NCBI RefSeq assembly: GCF_000421185.1 | Contig: NZ_ATWJ01000008.1 | Location: 1-64,000 of the forward strand | Reading direction: 5' to 3' | Length of the DNA stretch: 64,000 bases | From: Ornithinimicrobium pekingense DSM 21552 | Lineage (GTDB): Bacteria > Actinomycetota > Actinomycetes > Actinomycetales > Dermatophilaceae | Shown here: positions 48,670 to 58,258 of the stretch, one piece after another | Layout: each line of letters starts with the position of its first letter | Position numbering within the stretch: the first letter of the stretch is position 1 | Program-made: the position numbers and the translations under genes | Notes under the pieces: generated by a model | What the model was told of the DNA's origin: nothing | Database searches by the model: none | The model's input: only the letters and a program-made list of their open reading frames with translations

Positions 48670-49164
48670 CTAGATGACGTCGGAGGCCTGGTCCTGCCCG
48701 CGGTTGGCCCGCACGACCCGCGCCATCAGCTCGCCGTAGGCCAGCAGCTCCTCGCGGCTCAGGTGGTCCAGCAGGGCCTGACGCACGCTCTCCACGTGGA
48801 CCGGCGCGAGCTCGCCGATCATCCGCAGGCCCTCGTCGGTCAGCGCCAGCATCACGCCGCGGCCGTCGTCGGTGGAGCGGTCGCGGCGCACCCAGCCCCT
48901 GCGCTCCAGGCGCGTGGCGGTGTGGCTGACCCTGCTGCGCGACTGCACGACCAGCTCGGCCAGCGCCGACATGCGCATCCGGGCGCCGGGCGCCTCGGAG
49001 ACCATCGAGAGCAGCTCGTACTCGCCCATGCTGACGTCGTGGCGGTCCAGGGCCTCCTCCATGGCCAGGCGCAGCAGGTGGGAGGAGCGCAGGATGGCCC
49101 GCCAGGCCCGCTGCTCCTCGTCGTCGAGCCAGCGCACCTCCGGCGCCGGGGTCGCCCCGCTCAC
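48670..49164 (-). CDS. MarR-family regulator inside the heme gene run
   Basis: A 164-residue MarR protein: [29 protein letters not shown] (helix-turn-helix) and the wing [17 protein letters not shown]. It starts with GTG overlapping the hemB stop by 4 bp, so it is coupled to heme synthesis; hemL is 88 bp downstream. Could be a heme/antibiotic-responsive repressor of this operon or of an unlinked target. No operator is visible here. Confidence 0.85.
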   Translation of the reverse strand: MSGATPAPEVRWLDDEEQRAWRAILRSSHLLRLAMEEALDRHDVSMGEYELLSMVSEAPGARMRMSALAELVVQSRSRVSHTATRLERRGWVRRDRSTDDGRGVMLALTDEGLRMIGELAPVHVESVRQALLDHLSREELLAYGELMARVVRANRGQDQASDVI

Positions 49165-50177
49165 CGCCCGGCCGCCAGCAGCCGGGCCGCGTGCACGGCG
49201 TAGTAGGTGAGCACGACCTGGGCCCCGGCCCGACGGACCGAGGTCAGCGACTCCAGGACCATGCGGTCACGGTCGACCCAGCCGCGCTCCGCCGCCGCCT
49301 CGATCATGGAGTACTCCCCGCTGACCTGGTAGGCGGCGACCGGCACGTCGGCGACCTCGGCGACGTCGCTGAGCACGTCGAGGTAGGGCCCGGCCGGCTT
49401 GACCATGACCATGTCGGCACCCTCGGCGAGGTCGAGCCGCAGCTCCCTCAGGCTCTCGGTGCGGTTGGCCGGGTCCTGCTGGTAGGTCGCGCGGTCTCCC
49501 TGCAGGGTGGAGGCCACGGCCTCCCGGAACGGGCCGTAGCAGGCGGAGGCGTACTTGGCGCTGTAGGCCAGCACGGCCACGTCCTGGTGGCCGGCCGCGT
49601 CGAGCGCCGCACGGACGACCCGCACCTGGCCGTCCATCATCCCGCTGGGTCCCACGACGTGGGCCCCGGCGGCGGCCTGCGCGACGGCCATCTGTGCATA
49701 CCGCTCCAGCGTGGCGTCGTTGTCGACGCGGCCGTGGGCGTCGAGCACCCCGCAGTGGCCGTGGTCGGTGAACTCGTCCAGGCACAGGTCGCTCATCAGG
49801 ACGGTGGAGTCCCCCAGGGCGTCGCGCAGCGCGCGCAGCGCCCGGTTGAGGATGCCGTCGGGCTCGGTCCCGCAGGTGCCCGCGGCGTCCTTGTCCGCCT
49901 CGCGCGGCACCCCGAAGACCATGATCCCGCCGACCCCGGCCGCGACGGCCTCACGGGCGGCGTCGACCAGGCTCTCGAGGGTGTGCTGCAGGACACCGGG
50001 CATGGAGCTGACGGGCTGCGGCTCCTCGATCCCGTCGCGGACGAAGACCGGCAGCACCAGGTCGGCCGGGTGCAGCCGGGTCTGCGCCACGAGGCGTCGG
50101 ACCGCGGGGGTGGTCCGCAGCCGGCGGGGACGCTCGTGCGGCGTCACGAGGGCCGGACGACGGTCGCCGCCGGTCAC
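49161..50177 (-). CDS. hemB: Delta-aminolevulinic acid dehydratase (porphobilinogen synthase)
   Basis: A 338-residue enzyme condensing two ALA into porphobilinogen. Active-site lysines are in [15 protein letters not shown] and [12 protein letters not shown]. The metal-site loop reads [20 protein letters not shown]: only part of the Cys set of the zinc type is kept (Asp in one Cys position), suggesting a Mg-type or mixed site. GTG at 50177 overlaps the previous stop (GTGA) and is chosen; GTG at 50147 is possible. Confidence 0.93.
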   Translation of the reverse strand: MTGGDRRPALVTPHERPRRLRTTPAVRRLVAQTRLHPADLVLPVFVRDGIEEPQPVSSMPGVLQHTLESLVDAAREAVAAGVGGIMVFGVPREADKDAAGTCGTEPDGILNRALRALRDALGDSTVLMSDLCLDEFTDHGHCGVLDAHGRVDNDATLERYAQMAVAQAAAGAHVVGPSGMMDGQVRVVRAALDAAGHQDVAVLAYSAKYASACYGPFREAVASTLQGDRATYQQDPANRTESLRELRLDLAEGADMVMVKPAGPYLDVLSDVAEVADVPVAAYQVSGEYSMIEAAAERGWVDRDRMVLESLTSVRRAGAQVVLTYYAVHAARLLAAGR

Positions 50178-51835
50178 CGACGTGCGCGGGAGCGGCGACC
50201 CGCGGCGCGCTGCTGGCTGGGGCGCAGCACCGGCCGACCCTCTGCCTGCGCGGCGGCGGCCACGCCGCGGGCGTGCTGGGCCAGCGCGTCCACGAGCGCC
50301 AGCGAGCTGGCCTCCGGCGCGACGACGTCGACCCGCAGGCCGTGCTCCTCGGCGGTCTTGGCGGTGGCCGGCCCGATGCACGCCACGACGGTCGTCGGGT
50401 GGGGCTTGCCGGCGATGCCGACCAGGTTGCGCACGGTCGAGGAGGAGGTGAAGCAGACCGCGTCGAAGGCACCGCCCTTGATCGCCTCGCGCACGGGAGC
50501 GGGCGGCGGGGCCGCGCGCACGGTGCGGTAGGCGGTGACGTCGTCGACCTCCCAGCCGGCCTCCTGCAGCCCGGCCACCAGGGTGTCGGTGGCGATGTCG
50601 GCCCGCGGCAGGAAGACCCGGTTGATGGGGTCGAGCACCTCGTCGTAGGGCGGCCACGCCTGCAGCAGCCCCAGCGCCGACTGCTCCTCCTCGGGCACGA
50701 GGTCGGGCTCCAGGCCCCAGTCGCGCAGCGCGTCGGCGGTCACGCCGCCCACGGCGGCGAGCTTGAGCCCGGAGAAGGCGCGGGCGTCCAGGCCAAGGGC
50801 CTCGAACTTCTCCCGCACGGCCCTGACCGCGTTGACCGAGGTGAAGCCGACCCACTCGTAGCGACCGGTGACCAGGCCCTTGACCGCCCGGTCCATCTGC
50901 TGCGGGGTGCGGGGCGGCTCGACCGAGATGGTCGGCACGACCGCGGAGGTGGCGCCGTAGGAGGCGATCCGCTCGGTCATCGGCTCCGCCTGCTCCTTGG
51001 TGCGCGGCACCAGGATCGACCAGCCGAAGAGCGGCTTGGTCTCGTACCAGGACAGCTCGGCGCGCAGCTCGACCTGCTGCCCGACGACGGCGACGGACGC
51101 GTCGGGGCACTCGCTCTTGCCGGAGGACAGCGCCGCGATGGCGGTCTCGAGCGTGGTGACCGAGGTGTGCTGGGTGACCGTGGTGCCGTGCTGGGTCAGC
51201 GCGACGGGGGACTGCGGGTCGCGGCCCGCCTCGGCCAGCCGGCGCAGGGCCGCGGTCAGCGGCTCCCCGCACCCGAGGATGACCACGGTGATGTCCTCGC
51301 GGGCCGAGAGCGTCCAGTCGACCTGCGGGTCGGCGGCCGAGACCATGTGCAGCGAGCCGGCCCCCTCGTGGGTGGACAACGGCACCCCGGCGTAGGCGGG
51401 CACCGACCAGGCGGTGCTCACCCCGGGCACGATCTCGAAGGGCACCCCGGCCTCACGGCAGGCCAGCGCCTCCACGGTCAGCCCGGTGAACGCGGTCGGG
51501 TCGCCGTCCATGAGCCGCACCACGAGGTGGGAGGGCGCGCCGAAGCGGGTGGCGGTGCGCACGAGGAGCTGGGCGCGGGCGTCCTCCCCCATCGGGCGGC
51601 CGGCCCGCGACGGGCTCTGCTCGGTGGTGACGACGAACTCGACGTCCTCCCTGGTCCACGCGCGCAGCTGCTCCACGTGGTGGATCGTGTCGAGCAGGAC
51701 CACGTCGGCGGCGGCCAGGTAGTCCCGGGCGCGCACCGTGAGCAGCCCGGGGTCGCCCGGTCCCGCCCCGACGAAGGCGACCCGGGCGGCGGTGGCCGGG
51801 GGCGGGACGGGCAGGGACGCGGCTTGGGTGCTCAC
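50174..51835 (-). CDS. Fused uroporphyrinogen-III methyltransferase / uroporphyrinogen-III synthase
   Basis: A 553-residue fusion. The N-terminal ~245 residues are SUMT/CobA-like: [18 protein letters not shown] is intact, but the next motif reads [10 protein letters not shown] (usually RLKGGDPFVF) and the THR segment is altered (PLSTHEG). The C-terminal ~260 residues are Hem[25 protein letters not shown], and [13 protein letters not shown]. It makes uroporphyrinogen III and may methylate it towards siroheme. The fusion sits in the conserved actinobacterial hem operon. GTG start, 7 bp after hemC. Confidence 0.88.
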   Translation of the reverse strand: MSTQAASLPVPPPATAARVAFVGAGPGDPGLLTVRARDYLAAADVVLLDTIHHVEQLRAWTREDVEFVVTTEQSPSRAGRPMGEDARAQLLVRTATRFGAPSHLVVRLMDGDPTAFTGLTVEALACREAGVPFEIVPGVSTAWSVPAYAGVPLSTHEGAGSLHMVSAADPQVDWTLSAREDITVVILGCGEPLTAALRRLAEAGRDPQSPVALTQHGTTVTQHTSVTTLETAIAALSSGKSECPDASVAVVGQQVELRAELSWYETKPLFGWSILVPRTKEQAEPMTERIASYGATSAVVPTISVEPPRTPQQMDRAVKGLVTGRYEWVGFTSVNAVRAVREKFEALGLDARAFSGLKLAAVGGVTADALRDWGLEPDLVPEEEQSALGLLQAWPPYDEVLDPINRVFLPRADIATDTLVAGLQEAGWEVDDVTAYRTVRAAPPPAPVREAIKGGAFDAVCFTSSSTVRNLVGIAGKPHPTTVVACIGPATAKTAEEHGLRVDVVAPEASSLALVDALAQHARGVAAAAQAEGRPVLRPSQQRAAGRRSRARR

Positions 51836-51842
51836 GTGCGGA

Positions 51843-52952
51843 TCACACTCCGGTGTTGGGTGACCCCGGGCCGGTCGCCGCGGCGTCGGGGCGCACGGTC
51901 CTGGGGTCGAGACGGTTCAACAGGTCGTCGGCCAGGGTGCGGCCGAGGTGGACCGGGTCGGTCCCGGTCAGCTCCTGGCGCTGCGGGAGGTCCTGCAGCG
52001 CCACGAAGACGGAAAGGGTCAGCGGCGGCACGTCGAGGTCCGTCGCGTCGGGGTCGGCGCCGAGGGCACCGGGTATGCCGTGCACGTGCCCGGCGCCGGG
52101 CACGAAGGTCGCGAGCGCGCCGACCGGGGCGGTGCACCCGGCCTCGAGGCGGGCCAGGACGGCCCGCTCGGCGGTCACGGCCGCCCGGGTCGGGGCGTGC
52201 TCGAGGACCTCGGCCAGCAGCCGCGCGAGGTCGGCGTCGGTGATCCCCGCGTCGACCCCGTGGTCCTGCAGCGGGGCGTCGCCGTCCCGGCACTCCACCG
52301 CCAGGGCGCCCTGGCCGGGCGCGGGCAGCATGGTCGCCAGGTCGATCCGCTCGGTCGCCTCGTCCAGACGGCCCAGACGGGCCAGCCCGGCGCAGGCCAG
52401 GACCACCGCGTCCAGCTCGCCGGTGCGGACCAGGTCGATGCGGGTGCCGACGTTGCCGCGGATGTCGCGGACGACCAGGTCGGGCCGGGTCCGGGCCAGC
52501 TGGGCGGCACGGCGGGGCGAGCCGGTGCCGACGACCGACCCGGGGGGCAGCTGGGCGAGCGTGAGCCCGTCGCGGGCGACGAGCGCGTCGCGGGGGTCCT
52601 CGCGCTCGGGCACGGCGGCGATGACCAGCCCCGGCTCGGGGGTGGTCGGGATGTCCTTGAGCGAGTGCACGGCCAGGTCGATCCGGCCCTCGCGCAGGGC
52701 ATCGCGCAGCGCCGAGGCGAACACCCCCGTGCCGCCGATCTCGGACAGGCTGGCCCGCGACACGTCGCCCTCGGTGCGGACCAGGACCAGCTCGACCTCG
52801 TGGCCGGCCGCGCGCAGGCGGTCGGCCACCCACTCGGACTGGCTGGTGGCCAGGGCGCTGGCCCGGGTGCCCAGGCGCAGCGGGCGGCCCACGCGGGCGA
52901 CCCAGGGCATCCGGTCGGGCGTGGCGTCCGGGCGGAGGGAGCCGACGCTCAT
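51843..52952 (-). CDS. hemC: Porphobilinogen deaminase (hydroxymethylbilane synthase)
   Basis: A 369-residue enzyme that joins four porphobilinogens. [19 protein letters not shown] at the N-terminus, the Asp in [13 protein letters not shown], the [12 protein letters not shown] block and the cofactor-binding Cys in [15 protein letters not shown] are all visible. The ~60 C-terminal residues beyond the usual domain 3 are Asp/Pro-rich. The ATG overlaps the hemA stop (ATGA). Confidence 0.95.
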   Translation of the reverse strand: MSVGSLRPDATPDRMPWVARVGRPLRLGTRASALATSQSEWVADRLRAAGHEVELVLVRTEGDVSRASLSEIGGTGVFASALRDALREGRIDLAVHSLKDIPTTPEPGLVIAAVPEREDPRDALVARDGLTLAQLPPGSVVGTGSPRRAAQLARTRPDLVVRDIRGNVGTRIDLVRTGELDAVVLACAGLARLGRLDEATERIDLATMLPAPGQGALAVECRDGDAPLQDHGVDAGITDADLARLLAEVLEHAPTRAAVTAERAVLARLEAGCTAPVGALATFVPGAGHVHGIPGALGADPDATDLDVPPLTLSVFVALQDLPQRQELTGTDPVHLGRTLADDLLNRLDPRTVRPDAAATGPGSPNTGV

Positions 52953-54340
52953 CGGGCACCCCCTGCCCGGGCGGCCTCGGAGGCCGCGGTGATGTCGGGC
53001 ACCTCCAGCGGCGGCGCGGCGACGACCGCGACCTCGTGGGGGTCGAGGTCGAACAGCTCGCGCAGGGCGGTGGCGTAGTCGCCGGGCTCGTTGCCGGCCC
53101 CCGTCTGCAGCTGCTTGACCCGCACGGTGGGGGTGTGGAGCAGCTTGTCGACGACCCGCTGGACGGTGCGGCGGACCTCGGCCCGCTCGTCGTCGGGCAG
53201 GTGGGGCACCCGCTGGTCCAGACGGCTCATCTCGGCGTCGACGACCCGTGCGGCCTGGGCGCGGAGCGCGGCCAGGGTCGGGCCGAGCCGTGCGGTGCGC
53301 CGCTCGGCCACGTACCCGGCCACCTCGGTGCTGACCAGCGCGCGCACGGCGTCGACCGCGTCGTCCTGGGCGGTCCGCCCACCGTCGGCGTGCTCGGCGC
53401 GGTCGGCCGTCTCGAGCTCGTCGCGCAGCTCGGCCAGCCCCCACAGGCGCACCCCTGCCAGGGAGGTGACGGCCGGGTCGACGTCGCGCGGGAGCGCCAG
53501 GTCGAGCAGCACCAGCGGTGCGCCGCTGCGGCCCTGGTCGGCGCGGGCCCGGGCGAGCCGGTCGGCGTCGACGACGTGCCCGACGGCGCCGGTGCAGGTG
53601 AGCACCAGGTCGGCGCCGCCCACGAGGCGGGGCGCGTCGACCCAGTCGGCGACCCGTGCGCCGTGCTGCGCGGCGAGCCGCTCGGCCCGGTCGCGGGTGC
53701 GGTTGACGATCGTCAGGTCGGTGACGCCGGCGCGTGCGAGCGTGGAGACGGCCAGCCCGGACATGGCGCCCGCCCCGACGACCACCGCCTTGGCGCCGGA
53801 GAGGTCGCTGAGCACGGAGCGGGCCAGGTCGAGCCCCGTGCCGACCAGGGAGTGGGAGACCCGGTCGATCGTGGTCTCGGAGTGGGCGCGCTTACCCACG
53901 CGCAGGGCTTGCTGCAGCAGCGGGTTGAGCGTGGCGCCCAGCCGGCCGTCCTGCTGGGCGGCGGCGAGGGCGTCGCGCAGCTGCCCCAGGATCTGGCTCT
54001 CGCCCACCGCCATGGAGTCCAGCCCGCAGGCCAGCTCGAAGAGGTGGGCCACGGCCCGCTCGTCGTAGTGGACGTAGAGGTGGGAGGCGAGGGCCTCGCG
54101 CTCCAGACCCGTGATCTCGCACAGCGCCTCGCCCACCCCGGTGAGCGCCCCGTGGAAGGTGTCGGCCTCGACGACGACCTCGAGCCGGTTGCAGGTCGCC
54201 AGGACCAGGGACTCGGCCACGTGCTCGCGCTCGTGGACCCGCGCCGCGAGGTCGCGCGCCCCCTCGGCCCCGAGCGCGGCACGCTCGAGCAGCTCGATGG
54301 GGGCCGTGTGGTGGGACAGCCCGACGACCAGGACGCTCAT
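52949..54340 (-). CDS. hemA: Glutamyl-tRNA reductase
   Basis: A 463-residue NADPH enzyme making glutamate-1-semialdehyde from Glu-tRNA. N-terminal [16 protein letters not shown], nucleophilic Cys in [22 protein letters not shown], the Rossmann [16 protein letters not shown], and the C-terminal dimerisation helices. It is the committed step of tetrapyrrole synthesis by the C5 route, with HemL. ATGA overlap with rex; the first biosynthetic gene after the redox sensor. Confidence 0.95.
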   Translation of the reverse strand: MSVLVVGLSHHTAPIELLERAALGAEGARDLAARVHEREHVAESLVLATCNRLEVVVEADTFHGALTGVGEALCEITGLEREALASHLYVHYDERAVAHLFELACGLDSMAVGESQILGQLRDALAAAQQDGRLGATLNPLLQQALRVGKRAHSETTIDRVSHSLVGTGLDLARSVLSDLSGAKAVVVGAGAMSGLAVSTLARAGVTDLTIVNRTRDRAERLAAQHGARVADWVDAPRLVGGADLVLTCTGAVGHVVDADRLARARADQGRSGAPLVLLDLALPRDVDPAVTSLAGVRLWGLAELRDELETADRAEHADGGRTAQDDAVDAVRALVSTEVAGYVAERRTARLGPTLAALRAQAARVVDAEMSRLDQRVPHLPDDERAEVRRTVQRVVDKLLHTPTVRVKQLQTGAGNEPGDYATALRELFDLDPHEVAVVAAPPLEVPDITAASEAARAGGAR

Positions 54341-55002
54341 CCGGCCTCGTCCCCCCGCGAGTCGGCCAGCAGACGCTGGTGCTCGTGGAAGGCGAGGATC
54401 TGCAGCTCGGTCGCCAGGTCGACGGCCCGCACGTGCACGCCCTCCGGCACGCGGAGCACGACCGGGGCGAAGTTGAGGATCGAGCGCACACCCAGGCCCA
54501 CCAGCGTGTCGGCGACCTGCTGGGCCGCGGACGCCGGCGTGGTGACGACCCCGACGGCGACCGGGGTGCGCACGGGGTCGAGGTCGGCGAAGGTGCCGAC
54601 GGCCAGGCCCTCGATCGTGGTGCCGACCAGCTCCGGGTCGTTGTCGACAAGGGCGACGACCTGGAAGCCGCGCGGGGCCAGGCCGCCGTAGGCGACGAGC
54701 GCGCGGCCCAGGTTGCCCATCCCGACGATCACCACGGGACGTTCCTGGCTGAGCCCGAGCTCGGCCGCGATCTGGTCGGAGAGGCGGGCGACGTCGTAGC
54801 CGACGCCGCGCACGCCGTAGGAGCCCAGGGAGGACAGGTCCTTGCGGACCTGGGCGGAGCGGATGCCCATCAGGTCGGCCAGCTCGTCGCTGGAGACGGA
54901 GGGACGGCCGCGCTCGGCCAGCTCGGTCAGGGCCCGCAGGTAGCCGGGGAGTCGTCCGACGGTGGCCTCCGGCACACCGCGTCGGGTCGACTCGGCCATC
55001 AT
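54337..55002 (-). CDS. rex: Redox-sensing transcriptional repressor Rex
   Basis: A 221-residue NADH/NAD+ sensor. N-terminal winged helix with SVSSDELADLMGIRSAQVRKDLSSLGSYG spanning two readable pieces (e.g. SSDELADLMGI, RKDLSSLGSYG), the Rossmann GMGNLGRALVAYG, and the swapped C-terminal helix with LQILAFHEHQRLL. High NADH releases it from DNA. It heads the heme operon, so heme synthesis is probably tuned to respiration. No clear TTGTGAA-type Rex site is seen upstream. ATG-ATG start. Confidence 0.93.
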   Translation of the reverse strand: MMAESTRRGVPEATVGRLPGYLRALTELAERGRPSVSSDELADLMGIRSAQVRKDLSSLGSYGVRGVGYDVARLSDQIAAELGLSQERPVVIVGMGNLGRALVAYGGLAPRGFQVVALVDNDPELVGTTIEGLAVGTFADLDPVRTPVAVGVVTTPASAAQQVADTLVGLGVRSILNFAPVVLRVPEGVHVRAVDLATELQILAFHEHQRLLADSRGDEAG

Positions 55003-55047
55003 CGGCGGACCCCGCTCCTCTCATCGACAACGACGTCGAGGGGCGGT

Positions 55048-55053
55048 CTTATA
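55048..55053 (-). promoter_or_regulatory. Candidate -10 of the rex-hem operon
   Basis: TATAAG on the minus strand (extended by an upstream GATATAAG), about 45 bases before rex. Another -10-like TAGAGT lies farther upstream near 55,094. No strong -35 for either, and no Rex dyad. The 55,003-55,197 spacer holds no other gene. Confidence 0.45.
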
Positions 55054-55197
55054 TCAGACGCGCTGACACGCTCGACGCGGACCCCCACACTCTAGGCAGC
55101 GGTTCCCGTTTCAACCAAAACGAGCCTCCGTGAGGTACGTCACCGCTTGACGTGACGTCGGCCCGCACGGCGCATCGGCGCAGGCCACCTCCGCGGG

Positions 55198-55509
55198 TCA
55201 GCGGCGCAGGGCCGTCCGGACGGCCTGCGGGTCCACGCTCCAGTGCGCGACCTCCCGGTCCTCCACCAGCAGGACGGGGACCCGGGTCGTCCACCGCTCC
55301 AGCAGGGCGGGGTCGGTGCGGCCGAGCTCGTCCAGGTCGACGACGCGCAGCCTCCCCCGGCGGGCCCCGCGCGCGGGCCGCTCGGCCAGCACCTGGGAGA
55401 CGACCTGCTCCATCTGGTCGCACAGGTGGCAGCCGGCGCGGGTGACGACGACCACGTCGACCTCCCCGCCGCGCGACCGCCGGCCACGCAGCTGCTCGAG
55501 CCACCTCAT
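55198..55509 (-). CDS. Glutaredoxin-like thiol protein
   Basis: A 103-residue thioredoxin-fold protein with the active site RAGCHLCDQM near its start, VPVLLVEDREVAHWSVD in the middle (cis-Pro of the fold). This small family sits next to rex/hemA in many actinobacteria (Rv0508 by memory). It probably reduces disulfides, partner unknown. The N-terminus MRWLEQLRGRR is basic. Confidence 0.85.
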   Translation of the reverse strand: MRWLEQLRGRRSRGGEVDVVVVTRAGCHLCDQMEQVVSQVLAERPARGARRGRLRVVDLDELGRTDPALLERWTTRVPVLLVEDREVAHWSVDPQAVRTALRR

Positions 55510-55551
55510 ACCCGCTCCTCGTGCCGTGCCATCACGGGCGCCGGGGACGCC

Positions 55552-55583
55552 GAAGGCGCCGCCCCGTCGGGGTCGACGCCTTC
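55552..55583 (-). terminator. Terminator of the bS22 gene
   Basis: GAAGGCG / CGCCTTC forms a 7-bp outer stem enclosing a CCCCG-T-CGGGG inner hairpin. It lies 23 bases after the bS22 stop and before the glutaredoxin-like gene, so it ends the small ribosomal transcript. Some read-through to rex is possible. Confidence 0.6.
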
Positions 55584-55605
55584 TGCAGCGCTCCGGCTCA
55601 GCCGG

Positions 55606-55704
55606 TCACTTCTTGTTGCGACGCTGGTGACGCGTCTTGCGCAGCAGCTTGCGGTGCTTCTTCTTCGCCATCCGCTTGCGGCGCTTCTTGATCACAGAGC
55701 CCAT
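55606..55704 (-). CDS. Small 30S ribosomal protein bS22 (AURKAIP1/COX24 type)
   Basis: A 32-residue, extremely basic protein (MGSVIKKRRKRMAKKKHRK...): almost every second residue is Lys or Arg. This is the actinobacterial bS22 found in mycobacterial ribosomes near the decoding centre. The ATG has AGGACAG upstream. Too short for ordinary gene callers. Conserved position between the glutaredoxin/rex side and the HTH gene, as in Rv0500B. Confidence 0.9.
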   Translation of the reverse strand: MGSVIKKRRKRMAKKKHRKLLRKTRHQRRNKK

Positions 55705-55857
55705 GGGCTGTCCTTCGTCTCGATGGTCAGGGTCGTGCCTCGGCGTCGTGCGGGGCGCACGGGTCACCGCATCGCATCGGTGCACCCGCGCAGGCGGCCG
55801 GGAGCGGCGCTGATCGCGGCATCGCTGCCACGCCTCACCCGCACGACGAACCCGGCA

Positions 55858-55887
55858 AGCCTAGCGCGGCTGCCGGTCGGCGCCCAA
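55858..55887 (-). promoter_or_regulatory. Promoter of the bS22 gene
   Basis: TTGGGC (-35, 55882-55887), an 18-base spacer and TAGGCT (-10, 55858-55863) on the minus strand, giving a leader of about 145 bases. The leader has no other recognisable element. Confidence 0.6.
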
Positions 55888-55944
55888 ACCCACCGGATGG
55901 TTCCCGGCCGACCCTCACGGGCGGGGCCGCCCCGGAGACCTCGG

Positions 55945-56145
55945 TCACGCAGTGCCGTGGTAGGACTCGTCGAGGTAGTCGTGGACTGCCTTCTCGGGGA
56001 CCCGGAAGGAACGGCCGACACGGACGGCCGGGAGCTCGCCGGAGTGCACCAGGCGGTACACCGTCATCTTGGACACGCGCATCACGGCAGCCACCTCGGC
56101 CACGGTCATGAACGTCATCTCGGCGAGCTGGCGCTCTTCTGCCAT
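55945..56145 (-). CDS. BldC/excisionase-like HTH DNA-binding protein
   Basis: A 66-residue MerR-type winged HTH: MTVAEVAAVMRVSKMTVYRLVHSGELPAVR (read as MTVAEVAAVMRVSK and MTVYRLVHSGELPAVRVG) and FRVPEKAVHDYLDES. This tiny protein is conserved in actinobacteria (Rv0500A-like) and is related to developmental regulator BldC and to excisionases. Here it is core, not mobile. Two ATG starts are possible (56145, 56154). A -10-like TAGTGT is about 75 bases upstream. Confidence 0.85.
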   Translation of the reverse strand: MAEERQLAEMTFMTVAEVAAVMRVSKMTVYRLVHSGELPAVRVGRSFRVPEKAVHDYLDESYHGTA

Positions 56146-56338
56146 AGGACGCATCCCGTCTCTCGTATGAGCGTGGACCCGGTCGCGGCTTCCCCTCCGG
56201 CCCGGCTCCACTGATCTGTCGTGCCCACACTAGGGGCAGATGTGGTGTTTGCGAAAGCGGTGGCGGCAGATTGTCCAGCCCGACACGCGGACTGGTGCCA
56301 CCTGGACCGGTGTGACTGGTGTGCCGGACGTGGCCTGA

Positions 56339-57526
56339 TCAGTCGAAATAGGGGTCCAGGCCCCATCCGGGGAAGATCGCCCGGCGGGTGGCCATGATCG
56401 CCGAGTCCACCGGGTCCTCGGGGTGGTAGCCGTCCTCCCAGGCCCCGTACCGGATCGGGCGGCCGCCACGGTCACCCATCGTCGCCGGTGCCTCGCGGCC
56501 GTAGGTGTGCTCCACATGGCTCCGCCAGCTCTGCGGCACCGGCGTCGTGGGGTCCACGGGCCGTCCGGTCACCACGCCGATGAGGTGGGTCCAGGCGCGG
56601 GGCACCACGTCGACGAGCTCGTACCCGCCACCGCCCAGGGACACCCACCGCCCGCCGGCCACGTCGTCGGCCAGGTCACGCACCCAGGAGTATGCCGTCG
56701 CCATCGCCTCCATCGACACGCTCAGGTGGGCCAGCGGGTCGGAGTAGTGACAGTCGCAGCCGTGCTGGCTCACCAGCACGTCGGGCCCGAAGGTGCGCAC
56801 GATCGTGGGGACCACGGCCTGGTAGGCGCGCAGCCACCCCTCGTCGCCGGTGCCGGGCGGCAGGGCGATGTTGACGGCGGTGTCCGCGGCGCGCGGCCCA
56901 CCCGTGTCGCCGGGGAAGCCGGTGCCGGGGAAGAGCGCACGGCCGGTCTCGTGCAGGGAGACGGTCATCACCCGGTCGTCGTCCCAGAACACCCGCTCCA
57001 CACCGTCCCCGTGGTGGACGTCCAGGTCGAGGTAGACCACCCGCCGAGCGCCCAGGTCCAGCAGCCGGGTGATCGCCACCGCCGCGTCGTTGTAGACGCA
57101 GAAGCCGCTGGCGGTCGTGGGCATCGCGTGGTGCAGGCCGCCACCGATGTTGACGGCGTGCCTGGCCTCGCCCGACCAGACCGCCTCGGCCGCGGCCAGG
57201 GTGCCGCCGACGGCAAGGGCGGAGGCCTCGTGCATGCCGGCGAACGCCGGGGTGTCCTCGGTGCCCACGCCGTGCCGGCCGGTGGCCGAGGCAGGGTCGG
57301 CCGAGGCCGCCTTCACGGCCTCGAGCAGCTCGGGGCTGTGCACGGTCAGCAGCTGCTCGTCGGTCGCGGGCTCCACCGGCCGGACGACCACGTCGTCGTG
57401 GTCGAGCAGGCCGAGGGCGTCCGCGAGCCGGTGCGTCAGGTCGAGCCGCGACGGGTGCATGGGGTGGCCCGGCCCGAAGTCGTAGGCCGTGTAGCGCTCG
57501 TCCCACATCACCCAGGATGCCGTCAT
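56339..57526 (-). CDS. acuC: AcuC-type deacetylase (histone deacetylase superfamily)
   Basis: A 395-residue arginase/deacetylase-fold enzyme. The metal-binding Asp/His block is VYLDLDVHHGDGVERVFW, the general-base His pair is GGGLHHAMP, and the third ligand Asp is in VSQHGCDCHYSDPL. AcuC removes acetyl groups from lysines such as that of acetyl-CoA synthetase. TACCGT and a 7-base gap precede the ATG at 57526. Next to it is a GNAT acetyltransferase gene, perhaps its opposite. Confidence 0.9.
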   Translation of the reverse strand: MTASWVMWDERYTAYDFGPGHPMHPSRLDLTHRLADALGLLDHDDVVVRPVEPATDEQLLTVHSPELLEAVKAASADPASATGRHGVGTEDTPAFAGMHEASALAVGGTLAAAEAVWSGEARHAVNIGGGLHHAMPTTASGFCVYNDAAVAITRLLDLGARRVVYLDLDVHHGDGVERVFWDDDRVMTVSLHETGRALFPGTGFPGDTGGPRAADTAVNIALPPGTGDEGWLRAYQAVVPTIVRTFGPDVLVSQHGCDCHYSDPLAHLSVSMEAMATAYSWVRDLADDVAGGRWVSLGGGGYELVDVVPRAWTHLIGVVTGRPVDPTTPVPQSWRSHVEHTYGREAPATMGDRGGRPIRYGAWEDGYHPEDPVDSAIMATRRAIFPGWGLDPYFD

Positions 57527-57533
57527 AGGAGCC

Positions 57534-57539
57534 ACGGTA
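57534..57539 (-). promoter_or_regulatory. -10 element of acuC
   Basis: TACCGT on the minus strand, 7 bases before the ATG; leaderless. Confidence 0.55.
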
Positions 57540-57625
57540 GTCCACGACACGGCGTCGTGGTCACGCCCGCCGCGGCGGCGGGGCCGGCGCAGCCGTCCCG
57601 GCGCGGGACGCCGGGCCGCGGGGTC

Positions 57626-58165
57626 TCAGAGCGAGGTCGGGACGCCGCCGGTGTCGGTCAGCGGGTAGACCATCATCATCTCCTCGGAGTCGGCGTCCTC
57701 CTCGTCGACGCCGCGGATCCGCATCGGGCGACGGTCGTCCGTCGGCCGGAAGCCGAAGCTGGAGGCGAACGCCACGGCCCGTCCGTTGTCGGTGCCCACC
57801 CAGTAGACGAGCTGCTTGAGGCCCACCTCGCGGCCGACCCGGGCAGCCTTCTCCATCAACCGGCGGGCGACGCCGCTGCCACGGCGCGGCGGCTCGACCC
57901 ACAGGCCGAACAGCTCGCCGGCCCCGGGGATCCCGGTGCGGTGGCCGGTGCCGACGCTCACGACGCCGATGACGTCCTCGCCGTCGACGGCCAGGATGCG
58001 GCGCGAGCGCTCCATGCGCTCCTGCCACACCGAGTCCTCGAACGCCTCTTCCTCCTCGGCGGAGGCGACGAAGGCCTCCGGCGACTCACGCAGGGCCCTC
58101 AGACGGACGTCCCGATAGGTGGCCCACTCGTCCTTGTCGAGGACGCGCACGTGAATCTCGTTCAT
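57626..58165 (-). CDS. GNAT family N-acetyltransferase
   Basis: A 179-residue GNAT protein: ATYRDVRLRALRESPEAF in the N-terminal half, the acetyl-CoA loop EPPRRGSGVARRLMEKA (a Q/R-x-x-G-x-G/A variant) and VYWVGTDNGRAVAFASSFGF near the end. ATG at 58165 is preferred (6-base gap from CAGAGT); the ATG at 58171 would overlap that hexamer. It acetylates an unknown small molecule or protein. Lies 99 bp upstream of acuC on the same strand. Confidence 0.8.
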   Translation of the reverse strand: MNEIHVRVLDKDEWATYRDVRLRALRESPEAFVASAEEEEAFEDSVWQERMERSRRILAVDGEDVIGVVSVGTGHRTGIPGAGELFGLWVEPPRRGSGVARRLMEKAARVGREVGLKQLVYWVGTDNGRAVAFASSFGFRPTDDRRPMRIRGVDEEDADSEEMMMVYPLTDTGGVPTSL

Positions 58166-58258
58166 GCCCATACTCTGTCACACGCCGCCGAGGCGTTGCG
58201 CGGCGCTCCTGACCGCTTCCTGGGAGGGCCACGCCGCTGCCCGGTCCGGCCCCCGACC

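Noticed and set aside
55003-55197. Rex operator TTGTGAA-N4-TTCACAA before rex
   Set aside because: No such dyad is present in the spacer; autoregulation is not supported here.
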